A model generated the notes under the pieces. That model did not search any database, was not told where the DNA came from, and saw only the letters and a list, made by a program, of their open reading frames with translations. Of a DNA stretch of 6,392 bases, positions 1 through 6,001 are shown in pieces. Every line of letters starts with the position of its first letter. The first letter of the stretch is position 1. Both the position numbers and the translations under genes were made by a program. Source of the stretch: Holosporaceae bacterium (lineage in GTDB: Bacteria > Pseudomonadota > Alphaproteobacteria > UBA3830); assembly GCA_031267195.1 (NCBI GenBank), contig JAIRZO010000001.1, forward strand, positions 1 through 6,392, read 5' to 3'.

Positions 1-2
1 CC

Positions 3-521
3 CTGGTGGGAATGGTGGACGGAGACTTTGGGCTGCACGTGGCAGATTTTCGGTCATCTGAAAAGGCCTATCAGCTGATTAATCAGGTGGCAGGTAGAGC
101 AGGGCGCGCTGACAAGCCAGGGAAAATACTGATACAGACATTTAATGCTAATCATTCTGTATATGAGGCCATTAGATCCGGCGATATGAAAAAATTTTTG
201 GATTTAGAAATAATTTCTAGGCAGGAAAATGATTTGCCTCCATTCTCTCGATTTGCTGCGGCAATTGTTTCGGGAACAAATGCTAAATTGACTGAAGAAA
301 CAGCAAAAAAAATTGCAAAAATTCCTCCCAAGACGATGAAATTATTCGGTCCGGCTCCGGCTCCCATGTTTAGATTACGAGGACGAACCCGGTGGCGTAT
401 ACTGCTCAGCAGTCAAAAACAAATCAACCTCAGTGAACTGATTAGGCAGTGGACACTAAAACAAACGATACCAAAAAACATTAAAATACAAATAGATATA
501 GATCCAATTAATTTTTCATAG
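3..521 (+). CDS. priA: Primosomal protein N' (PriA helicase), C-terminal part; 5' end outside window
   Basis: PriA is the superfamily 2 DNA helicase that recognises abandoned replication forks and restarts them by loading the primosome. The open frame runs in from the left edge (first full codon at position 3), so the GTG at 6 is not a start. The visible 170-odd residues hold helicase motif VI, QVAGRAGR, at about residues 27-34 counted from the GTG. The usual IQTFN strand follows, then the LPPFSR segment and the C-terminal domain with GPAPAP, RGRTRW and the terminal IDIDPINFS, which matches the normal PriA end (V/I-DVDP-x-x-F). The C-terminus is therefore intact. The zinc-binding and Walker A/B regions lie outside the window. 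The AAAIVSG segment resembles alphaproteobacterial PriA. The gene stops 80 bp before the sheath gene and shows no functional link to it. Identification is very secure. Confidence 0.95.
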   Translation: MVGMVDGDFGLHVADFRSSEKAYQLINQVAGRAGRADKPGKILIQTFNANHSVYEAIRSGDMKKFLDLEIISRQENDLPPFSRFAAAIVSGTNAKLTEETAKKIAKIPPKTMKLFGPAPAPMFRLRGRTRWRILLSSQKQINLSELIRQWTLKQTIPKNIKIQIDIDPINFS

Positions 522-544
522 AATTAACTTATTATAAATATAAC
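515..544 (+). promoter_or_regulatory. Candidate sigma-70-type promoter for the sheath gene
   Basis: In the gap between priA and the sheath gene, TTCATA (515-520, 4/6 to the -35 consensus) and TATAAC (539-544, 5/6 to the -10 consensus) are 18 bp apart. Transcription would begin near 551, leaving a leader of about 50 nt before the ATG at 602. The DNA is AT-rich and chance matches are common, and the -35 overlaps the priA stop. This is only a suggestion that the sheath gene has its own promoter. Confidence 0.25.
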
Positions 545-601
545 TGCGCTAAGCTAGAGGCAAAGTACCTGATGAATATGAATTGATTCTAGGAAATTGT
601 T

Positions 602-2776
602 ATGGTCGAGAGCATACAGCATGTGTTAGATCGAATTCGTACCCCCCGGGTTCACATCACCTATGATGTTGAAATTGGTGGTGCATTCGTAATGAAGGAG
701 CTGCCATTTGTTATCGGCATCATGGCTGATCTGGCTGGTATGCAGGAAAATCCTCTGCCGACAATGAAATTTAGAAAATTCACAGAAATCGATCGAGATA
801 ATTTTTCTGAATTTATGGTATCAACCAATCCAAGGGTTGCTATACAAGTAAAAAACACTCTTGGTGGAGATGCTGAAAATTTAAACGCCGAATTGTTTTT
901 TAAACATATGGAGGATTTCAATCCCACCAGCATTGCAAAACAAATACCAAAACTGAAAAAGATGTATGATGCCCGCGTTAGGCTGAATGATTTGGTGGCA
1001 AAACTGGAGGGAAACGATCCCCTCAACGATTATATAGGGGAAATTGCCAGCGATATCGAACTAAAAACGGTATTAAAAAAACAAATCGATGCCATTCTTA
1101 AGGCCAACAAGCAGAGCATAACATCTGATTTTAGTACCACCACCGGATCCGTGGATGGCAGCGATTATCAAATGACCGATGGTGCTGCGAAGGATGATGA
1201 AGATGGCAAGGATAAAGATAAAGCGGCCGACGCCTCGACTGCCGGAGATGCTTCCTCAGGTGAAGCAAAATCCGAAGATGCTGCCACAGATGCTGCCACT
1301 GGTACAGAGGGCGATGCGGCAGCCGATGATTCTGCTCCGAAGGAAAGAGAAATTCTGAAGGAGATATTCATAAATGGGAAACTCGCTCGGGAACCATCAG
1401 CGGAAGTGGGTGCCTGCGCTATTCTACTGGAACTGTTGCTGCGGATTGAAATGGATAAGATTACTTCCGTTAAAAATGCCCTCGTTTTCGTAGAAAAGCA
1501 TATTTACCAAATTGATTCTGCGCTAAACGAACAAATTGACAAAATTATTCATCATCCCGCATTTCAGGAAATGGAAGGTACCTGGAGGGCTCTGTACTAT
1601 TTAGTAATGAATACCGAAACCAGTACCCAATTGAAACTGAGAGTGATGCATGTAACCAAAAAAGAGCTGCTGGATGATCTGGAAAATGCAATAGAATTCG
1701 ACCAAAGTGCGCTCTTTAAAAAAGTTTATGAGGAAGAGTATGGAACCTTCGGTGGACATCCCTATTCATGTCTGGTGGGAGGGTATGAATTTACGCGTCA
1801 TCCGCAGGACATTGAATTGCTGGAGAAAATTTCCAATGTTGCGGCTGCCGCACATGCTCCATTCATCACTGCAGCTCACCCACGCATGTTTGACATCAAC
1901 AACTTTTCTCTTTTAGGAGGACCACGGGATCTGGCAAAGATTTTCGAAAGTACCGAGATGATCAAATGGAGATCATTCCGGGATAGCGAAGATTCCAGGT
2001 ATGTCGCACTGGTTTTGCCGCGGGTACTCATGCGCCTTCCTTACGGAAGCAATACTTTGCCCGTTGATGGCATGCAGTACGAAGAAAACATCGACGGGGA
2101 AGATAATTCTTGTTTCTGCTGGGGAAGTGCGGCCTTTATTTTCGCCCAGCGCATCGGCCATGCCATCTCCTTATACAAATGGCCGGCTGCCATACGAGGA
2201 GTGGAGGGCGGTGGATTGGTAGAAGGGCTGCCAGCCTATACCTTTAAAACCACTGACGGTGACATCGCATTGAAATGCCCGACGGAAATAGCTATTACAG
2301 ATCGGCGCGAGAAGGAACTGAGCGATCTAGGGTTTCTCGCCATATGCCATAGCAAGGGCACGGACTTTGCTGCATTTTTTGGAGGGCAAACTACTCAAAA
2401 ACCAAAGCTATACAATCTTGACATTGCCAATGCCAATGCGTCTTTGAGCACGAAATTGCCATATCTGTTAGCTGCTTCGAGATTTGCTCACTATATAAAA
2501 GCGATTATGCGGGATAAGGTTGGAGCTTTCCTTTCCAAGCAGGACGTTTCGATGTATTTAAACAATTGGATTGCCAATTATGTGCTGCTAAATGAAACTG
2601 CCAGCCAGGAGCTAAAATCAAAGTATCCTTTGCGAGAGGCTCGAATAGACGTGTACGAAATTCCCGGCAAGCCCGGCTGCTATAAGGCCACGGTTTTTTT
2701 GAGACCGCATTTCCAGCTGGAAGAGCTGACGGCATCCATTCGTCTAGTAGCGGAATTGCCTCCGCCGGCCCAGTAA
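602..2776 (+). CDS. tssBC: Single-chain T6SS contractile sheath protein: TssB (VipA/ImpB) fused to TssC (VipB/ImpC)
   Basis: This gene encodes both subunits of the T6SS sheath, the cytoplasmic contractile cylinder that drives the Hcp tube and VgrG spike out of the cell. Residues 1-165 are a full-length TssB, with the N-terminal SIQ-x-LDRIR-x-PRVHITYDVE, the ELPFVIG strand, RKFTEIDRDNF, NTLGGD and MEDFNP. Residues about 166-248 are a low-complexity linker rich in Ala, Asp, Lys, Ser, Thr and Gly, without cysteine or predicted fold. Residues about 249-724 are a full-length TssC, with the HHPAFQEMEGTWR block (317-329), DQSALFKKVYEEEYGT (367-382), PRDLAKIFES (441-450), AAIRGVEGGGLVEGLP (529-544), CPTEIAITDRREKELSDLGF (559-578), RFAHYIKAIMRDK (627-639), LNNWIANYVL (653-662) and FLRPHFQLEELT (699-710). 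TssB (about 160-170 aa) and TssC (about 490-500 aa) are normally separate genes. The ATG at 602 gives the usual TssB N-terminus and has AGGA at 591-594, 7 nt upstream. There is no internal stop, and no ATG with a Shine-Dalgarno sequence in the linker that would free TssC. Domain identity is very secure; the single-chain state in the cell is inferred from the open frame. Confidence 0.97.
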   Translation: MVESIQHVLDRIRTPRVHITYDVEIGGAFVMKELPFVIGIMADLAGMQENPLPTMKFRKFTEIDRDNFSEFMVSTNPRVAIQVKNTLGGDAENLNAELFFKHMEDFNPTSIAKQIPKLKKMYDARVRLNDLVAKLEGNDPLNDYIGEIASDIELKTVLKKQIDAILKANKQSITSDFSTTTGSVDGSDYQMTDGAAKDDEDGKDKDKAADASTAGDASSGEAKSEDAATDAATGTEGDAAADDSAPKEREILKEIFINGKLAREPSAEVGACAILLELLLRIEMDKITSVKNALVFVEKHIYQIDSALNEQIDKIIHHPAFQEMEGTWRALYYLVMNTETSTQLKLRVMHVTKKELLDDLENAIEFDQSALFKKVYEEEYGTFGGHPYSCLVGGYEFTRHPQDIELLEKISNVAAAAHAPFITAAHPRMFDINNFSLLGGPRDLAKIFESTEMIKWRSFRDSEDSRYVALVLPRVLMRLPYGSNTLPVDGMQYEENIDGEDNSCFCWGSAAFIFAQRIGHAISLYKWPAAIRGVEGGGLVEGLPAYTFKTTDGDIALKCPTEIAITDRREKELSDLGFLAICHSKGTDFAAFFGGQTTQKPKLYNLDIANANASLSTKLPYLLAASRFAHYIKAIMRDKVGAFLSKQDVSMYLNNWIANYVLLNETASQELKSKYPLREARIDVYEIPGKPGCYKATVFLRPHFQLEELTASIRLVAELPPPAQ

Positions 2777-2795
2777 ACGGTTGCGGATGTTTTTT
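2761..2795 (+). terminator. Weak candidate terminator at the end of the sheath gene
   Basis: TCCGC (2761-2765) can pair with GCGGA (2783-2787) across the stop codon, followed by TG and a run of six T (2790-2795). The stem is only 5 bp with a 17-nt loop, so this is far weaker than the terminator after the Hcp-like gene. GCGGA can also pair with a downstream TCCGC near 2803-2807, which would place the T-run in the loop. Confidence 0.3.
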
Positions 2796-3351
2796 ATTTA
2801 ATTCCGCTGCCAATAGATCTTCGCTGGTGGATTTACCCTTGTCTTCGGAACAGGTTGTTGGGTTGTGGTGGTTGAAGTTCTTTCGAAACGCAGAACAGTG
2901 GCTGACAAATAGATACTCTGCCCATCGAAAAGCGTCGTTTCGAGAGAACTAACTATGTTCGTTAATTGTGTTTTGCAATTTTTCGAGCCTCAAGCCCGAG
3001 AGGCTCCAGCAGGCGCAAACCTATAAACGAACACGGTTACTCTGTTGGATCGTTTAAAACGCCGAAAGGCAGGTGGGAAATTGGGATTGTTTGTGAACCA
3101 GACTTTTCGATGGTTTTTTAGGAGTAATACCAAGTCTAATTTTGAGTATCCAAGCGATGTTGTTGATTTACAAGCCGTATAGGCTTCATTTTGGATAATT
3201 TGAATGAGATTTTGCATAACACAACGCTGGATCGCCGTATACATGCCCATGCATGAGATTCTGACAACAGACTTGATGGTAAAAACTTCTGAAAAGAAAA
3301 ATTGCAAATGGTCTCTTATAAGCTGAAGAGTAACAGTAGAGGAAAGGTAAG
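2796..3351. other. Long intergenic region without a supported gene, containing one strong hairpin
   Basis: No frame here shows a recognisable protein. Longer minus-strand frames (reaching 3433) have no family motifs or Shine-Dalgarno sequence, and they run into the Hcp-like gene. The clearest structure is a perfect 7-bp hairpin, GAGCCTC (2985-2991) and GAGGCTC (3000-3006), with an 8-nt loop. It has no T-tract on either strand, so it is not an intrinsic terminator. It lies inside a 23-codon plus-strand frame, ATG 2954 to TAA, with no convincing ribosome site. The stretch from about 3040 to 3290 could be a decayed gene or repeat, but I do not recognise it. Confidence 0.5.
3317..3347 (+). promoter_or_regulatory. 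Candidate -10 box and strong Shine-Dalgarno for the Hcp-like gene
   Basis: TATAAG (3317-3322) is 5/6 to a -10 box but has no good -35 at normal spacing; TTGCAA at 3302 is too close. The ribosome site AGAGGA (3338-3343) is strong and 8 nt from the ATG at 3352, which fixes that start. The promoter part is weak; the ribosome site is well supported. Confidence 0.35.
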
Positions 3352-3924
3352 ATGGAAAATAGTGCAGTAATAAGTAGTCTGATGGACAAACAGACATCAT
3401 TGGATAATGGTACCCAGAAACGGGCCGGAGCACAAACTCCGCAATATATGATAAAATGTAAGGAGTTTTTCTCCTGTGATGTGGAGGGTTGTGAGAACGA
3501 ATGTGCTCCTTGCTATGGCGTTCAGCATGGAGCTTCGCGATTAATTACCTACAACAGCTCCGGACAATTATCGGGGGATGGTCAAATACTTATAAATGAC
3601 ACCATGGTTTGCATGAAGTATGGAGATTGGGGACCCATAATTTATCAATTTATGGTGGAAGGAAAAACTTTAGAAAATCTTAGCATATGGCGATACATCA
3701 GTGTGGAAGGCACAAAAAAATGCATTCAGGAACTGAATTACAAACAGTGTCAGATAAAAACATATAGGCAATATCTTGAGGGAGAGGGTAATGAATATAT
3801 CGTGTTCTCCTTCGGGTATGTGTCGGTGGAGGATGCCTGTATCGTCTATGATCATACTGGCGGGAATACAGGAAAAGTTGCCACCATCTTCAACATAGGC
3901 ACACTGAAGGTCGAAGCTAAGTAG
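3352..3924 (+). CDS. Divergent cysteine-rich Hcp-like (TssD) protein, probable T6SS inner-tube subunit
   Basis: Hcp forms hexameric rings that stack into the T6SS inner tube inside the sheath. The 190-residue product has about 30 polar N-terminal residues with no signal peptide, then a core laid out like Hcp. CYGVQHGASR (54-63) sits where Hcp has its W-S-x-G-V-S segment. A glycine-rich turn (GDGQ, 75-78) is followed by ILINDTMVCMKYGDWGPIIYQFMVEGKTLENLSIWRY, which matches the helix-containing 'tube of rings, then EV-x-L' part. The block LNYKQCQIKTYRQYLEGEG (128-146), the FGYVSVED strand (154-161) and the closing GKVATIFNIGTLKVE (174-188) match the 'Y-x-x-x-L-x-D, S-L-N-Y-x-K-I-x-W' end of Hcp. 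It has nine cysteines (36, 42, 47, 51, 54, 87, 124, 133, 163), which is unusual for Hcp. CX4CX3CX2C at 42-54 could bind metal or form bridges. Position directly downstream of the sheath gene supports the call. Similarity is by pattern and remote; it could be an unrelated beta-rich protein. Start chosen for AGAGGA 8 nt upstream. Confidence 0.6.
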   Translation: MENSAVISSLMDKQTSLDNGTQKRAGAQTPQYMIKCKEFFSCDVEGCENECAPCYGVQHGASRLITYNSSGQLSGDGQILINDTMVCMKYGDWGPIIYQFMVEGKTLENLSIWRYISVEGTKKCIQELNYKQCQIKTYRQYLEGEGNEYIVFSFGYVSVEDACIVYDHTGGNTGKVATIFNIGTLKVEAK

Positions 3925-3939
3925 GCAATGTTTACAAAC

Positions 3940-3973
3940 CACCCAATATTTTGTTGAAATTTGGGTGTTTTTT
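3940..3973 (+). terminator. Intrinsic terminator of the Hcp-like gene
   Basis: A perfect 7-bp stem, CACCCAA (3940-3946) with TTGGGTG (3961-3967), encloses a 14-nt loop that can close by two further A-T pairs. It is followed directly by six T (3968-3973). It starts 15 nt after the stop codon of the Hcp-like gene and should end its transcript. The opposite strand lacks a T-tract, so it works in one direction only. Confidence 0.85.
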
Positions 3974-4131
3974 ATACAGCTTGATGTATACTCATTCAAG
4001 ATGAGACTCCGGACTTGGAAGGCTGTAATTGCCGTGAATTTTCGCCTTCGGAATCCAGCTTCTTATCGTGAATGGGTATAATCCAGTATTCGTGTTCTGC
4101 GATTGTTCACCCATGGGTTGAAATTAATAAC
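3974..4131. other. Convergent intergenic region, left part: degenerate repeat-like DNA
   Basis: No gene is supported. A 40-codon minus-strand frame (4114 to 3992) lacks a ribosome site and family motifs. GGAATCCAGC (about 4050-4059) and a second ATCCAG (4081-4086) follow GTGAAT-type sequences. This is loosely like decayed copies of the GAATCCAG-ended palindromic repeats common between bacterial genes; the resemblance is weak and by eye. Small hairpins are TATACA/TGTATA (3973-3990) and CTCAT/ATGAG (3991-4005). Confidence 0.35.
4077..4096 (+). repeat. Copy 1 of a three-copy intergenic repeat unit
   Basis: TATAATCCAGTATTCGTGTT matches TATAATCCATTATTCGCGTT at 4323-4342 in 18 of 20 positions, same orientation. 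The same unit is inverted at 4132-4149. Three related copies within 266 bp are unlikely by chance. This copy may be the end of a second, more decayed element. Confidence 0.6.
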
Positions 4132-4151
4132 AACGCGAATAATGGATTAGA
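4077..4151. repeat. 75-bp imperfect palindrome
   Basis: The left arm TATAATCCAGTATTCGTGTT (4077-4096) pairs with the right arm AACGCGAATAATGGATTA (4132-4149) over 18 positions, with one mismatch and one G-T pair. At its centre is a second perfect 10-bp palindrome, ACCCATGGGT (4109-4118). The structure could form a cruciform or a long RNA hairpin. It has no T-tract, so it is not a standard terminator. Its right arm is shared with the inverted repeat ending at 4342. Confidence 0.7.
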
Positions 4152-4342
4152 TTGCTCATATTTCAGTCCATTTCAACAAATCAGATGATTTTTGCATTTT
4201 CAGCTATAGAACAAATCTGGATGAACCTCCGAAACAAACGTTAAAGTTCCAAGCGATTACACCAGTCTATAGTTATTGTGAGCTAGTTTGTTAAAAACTT
4301 CAGCATACTAAAATTTTAACATTATAATCCATTATTCGCGTT
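4132..4342. mobile_element. Candidate MITE-like element or remnant bounded by 18-bp perfect inverted repeats
   Basis: AACGCGAATAATGGATTA at 4132-4149 recurs as its exact reverse complement at 4325-4342, giving a 211-bp unit with perfect 18-bp terminal inverted repeats. The triplet AAC lies just outside both ends (4129-4131 and 4343-4345) and could be a 3-bp target duplication, or chance. The 175 bp inside contain no transposase frame and no long open frame. Size, AT-rich interior and intergenic position fit a non-autonomous transposable element. The right end lies 20 bp past the transporter stop codon. I do not recognise a parent insertion sequence, and a regulatory inverted repeat remains possible. 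Confidence 0.45.
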
Positions 4343-4362
4343 AACAGGAATAAATATTAACT

Positions 4363-5574
4363 TCAAACAGCTCCGGCATGTTCCGAAACTTGTCTGATTT
4401 GCTTACATAACAATAATCCATAACAATTGACAATAATGCAATAGAGAAACGCTCCAGCATATCCCCATCCTTCGCAGAGCAATCCACATACGCCGGTACC
4501 GATGAGGTAGGCAGCGCCCATGGTGCAGTGGAATATGCCAAAAGCTGTGGCGCGCAAATCATTTCCAACATTGCTACTGATAATGGAAAGAAATAGCGTT
4601 TGAATAACGGCCTGCTGTCCGCTGGAGAAAAAAATACCAACGAAAAGTGTGTAGATATTGTCGCATAACATCATGGATATATGTGCAACAATGCTGATGA
4701 CTAACGATATGCCTATGATATGTGTTTTGTTGGTTTTGTCAGCCCAGATGCCCATGGGATAGGCAAAAATGATCTGCCCAACTCCCACAAATAGAGTCGT
4801 CAATGCCGCAAAGTTATTGAATGTAATATCACTCGCCCTCAATACCAAAAGCGACTCTCCAAAAAATCCCATTCGACAGATACCAGCACTAATTAGCAGG
4901 ATAAAAAAATCACGATTAAAGTGACGGAGTGATGTCAAAAAAACGCCAATCCTTTGTCGCGGATTTTTTTGGTTATTCATCTGCAGAGTAGTTTTTGTTG
5001 TTGATTTATCCGGCCTAATTGCCGTCACTGCCAGAAGAGATAACAGAGCCGGAACCGTGGAGCATAGGAAGAGCATGCGATAATTTTCACCGGAAAAATA
5101 CATGATGGCGACCGCCAGCATGACTCCAACTATAGAACCGATGGTTTTGAGAGATTTCACGAATCCAAATGCAGTGCTGTACTGATTTTTTGCGCTACAC
5201 TCAGCCGTTAACGCATCTCGGGGACATATCTGCATACCGGTTCCAAATCTATCGACAAAAGCAGCACACATGATTTCACCGACGCCGTTCAGCAGTACAA
5301 AAAATGGTTTAATCAGCAAAACAACAGCACATCCGGAAAGTATCCATATTTTTCGCGTAAAAAAATAGTCACTAATCAAGCCAAATAACACCCGCACCAG
5401 GTAGGATAAAAACTCGACACAGCCCTCTATGAGGGAAATCTGTATTAGAGAAGCATGCAGTTCAAATTTTAAGTATAGCGCCAAATGCGAATAGAGCATA
5501 CGAGTAGACATGCCAAGAAACAACATGCTAACGGCAATGACGATTAAGTTGTTTTTCTCAAAAAATCTAGACAT
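4363..5574 (-). CDS. Major facilitator superfamily (MFS) transporter, 12 transmembrane helices, substrate unknown
   Basis: This is an inner-membrane secondary transporter of 403 residues, the usual MFS length. Both halves carry motif A in the loop between helices 2 and 3 and its repeat between helices 8 and 9: G65-LIS-D69 with R74-K75, and G275-IWA-D279-K280. The DRFGTG (108-113) and PRDAL (118-122) block, then AFGFVKSLKTIGSIVG (135-150), matches a broad bacterial MFS group with the pattern 'DR-x-GKG-x-x-x-x-RDAL ... FG-x-x-x-x-x-D-x-x-G'. A polar central loop (186-222) separates the halves. RATAFGIF (341-348) and MGAAYLIGTGVCGLL (352-366) are the matching late-half elements. The ATG at 5574 gives a short cytoplasmic N-terminus (MSRFFEKNN) before helix 1. 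A GTG at 5592 would add six residues. Neither start has a Shine-Dalgarno sequence. The gene converges on the Hcp-like gene and has no visible pathway partner, so the substrate cannot be called. Intracellular bacteria often use such carriers for host metabolites, but that is only context. Confidence 0.93.
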   Translation of the reverse strand: MSRFFEKNNLIVIAVSMLFLGMSTRMLYSHLALYLKFELHASLIQISLIEGCVEFLSYLVRVLFGLISDYFFTRKIWILSGCAVVLLIKPFFVLLNGVGEIMCAAFVDRFGTGMQICPRDALTAECSAKNQYSTAFGFVKSLKTIGSIVGVMLAVAIMYFSGENYRMLFLCSTVPALLSLLAVTAIRPDKSTTKTTLQMNNQKNPRQRIGVFLTSLRHFNRDFFILLISAGICRMGFFGESLLVLRASDITFNNFAALTTLFVGVGQIIFAYPMGIWADKTNKTHIIGISLVISIVAHISMMLCDNIYTLFVGIFFSSGQQAVIQTLFLSIISSNVGNDLRATAFGIFHCTMGAAYLIGTGVCGLLCEGWGYAGAFLYCIIVNCYGLLLCKQIRQVSEHAGAV

Positions 5575-5592
5575 AGCGTGGCATGGTACCAC

Positions 5593-5897
5593 GGAAATAT
5601 GCTGGAGGCGGATTTTTTTTACATGGATACAAAATATGACATTTTTCCATTAGATTTCTTCGAAATCTAGATATTTCTGGAATTTTTGGAAGCTTGCAAA
5701 GCGCAAAACTGCAGTGCATATGCGGTCCATGAGAATCCGAGCATCGGAGTAATGCAAAAACTGCCGGAAAAGCGAATAGAGTTTTCACAAAAGCCATTTC
5801 TGCTATTTTTGACATCCGACAGCCAACGCATCTGCTCTGGTTATTTTCACTTTTGCAAAAACTCTAATGTTTCGAAAGAAATCTATTGAAACGCAGA
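5593..5897. other. Intergenic region upstream of the transporter; no supported gene
   Basis: Short open frames exist on both strands (plus 5686-5889, 67 codons; minus 5815-5567, 82 codons), but neither has a ribosome site or recognisable motif and they overlap each other. The minus frame ends 8 nt inside the transporter start in another frame, so translational coupling is conceivable. The region should contain the transporter promoter; I see no good match on the minus strand. Confidence 0.4.
5651..5669. repeat. 8-bp perfect inverted repeat upstream of the transporter gene
   Basis: TAGATTTC (5651-5658) and GAAATCTA (5662-5669) are exact inverted copies with a 3-nt spacer, 77 bp upstream of the transporter ATG on the minus strand. 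It has no T-tract, so it is not a terminator. A repressor operator or a leader hairpin are the obvious options, with nothing here to decide. Confidence 0.4.
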
Positions 5898-5974
5898 TGG
5901 TGCGCCCGAGAGGATTCGAACCTCCGACCTTCTCCTCCGGAGGGAGACGCTCTATCCAGCTGAGCTACGAGCAC
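5898..5974 (-). tRNA. tRNA-Arg, anticodon CCG
   Basis: The minus strand folds as a 77-nt tRNA. The acceptor stem GTGCTCG pairs with CGGGCGC (two G-U pairs), followed by discriminator A and an encoded CCA (5898-5900). The D arm is GCTC-AGCTGGATA-GAGC. The anticodon stem is TCTCC/GGAGA with loop CTCCGGA, so the anticodon CCG occupies 5940-5938 and reads the arginine codon CGG. The T arm is GGAGG-TTCGAAT-CCTCT. All arms are intact. It lies directly downstream of hinT on the same strand; its 5' end touches the T-run of the probable hinT terminator, so no promoter of its own fits except inside the end of hinT. Confidence 0.98.
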
Positions 5975-6001
5975 AAAAAAATCATGTTTATCAACAAACA
6001 T
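5975..6001 (-). terminator. Candidate intrinsic terminator of hinT, abutting tRNA-Arg
   Basis: On the minus strand, ATGTTT (6001-5996) and AAACAT (5989-5984) form a 6-bp stem with loop GTTGAT, followed by GA and seven T (5981-5975). The stem is A-T rich and weak, so read-through into the tRNA is likely. It begins at the base right after the hinT stop codon. Confidence 0.45.

Noticed and set aside
1358..1375. Internal translation start for free TssC (AAGGAG at 1358 before ATG at 1374)
   Set aside because: The ATG is out of the TssC frame and its frame closes after about 40 codons. Only a rare ATA or ATT would be in frame, so a separate TssC start is not supported.
661..2813. Several 60-120 codon frames antisense or frame-shifted within the sheath gene
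   Set aside because: They lie inside or largely overlap a strongly conserved coding frame and show no independent features.
2985..3006. GC-rich hairpin as the terminator of the sheath gene
   Set aside because: It lies over 200 bp past the stop and lacks a T-tract on either strand.
2990..3433. 147-codon minus-strand frame
   Set aside because: It overlaps the start of the Hcp-like gene antisense, has no ribosome site or recognisable motif, and its composition looks random.
3992..4114. 40-codon minus-strand frame starting in the CCCATGGG palindrome
   Set aside because: No ribosome site, a stop just upstream and repeat-like DNA; read as degenerate intergenic repeat rather than a gene.
5686..5889. 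67-codon plus-strand frame between the transporter and tRNA
   Set aside because: No Shine-Dalgarno, no motif, and no terminator before the opposite-strand tRNA; likely chance.
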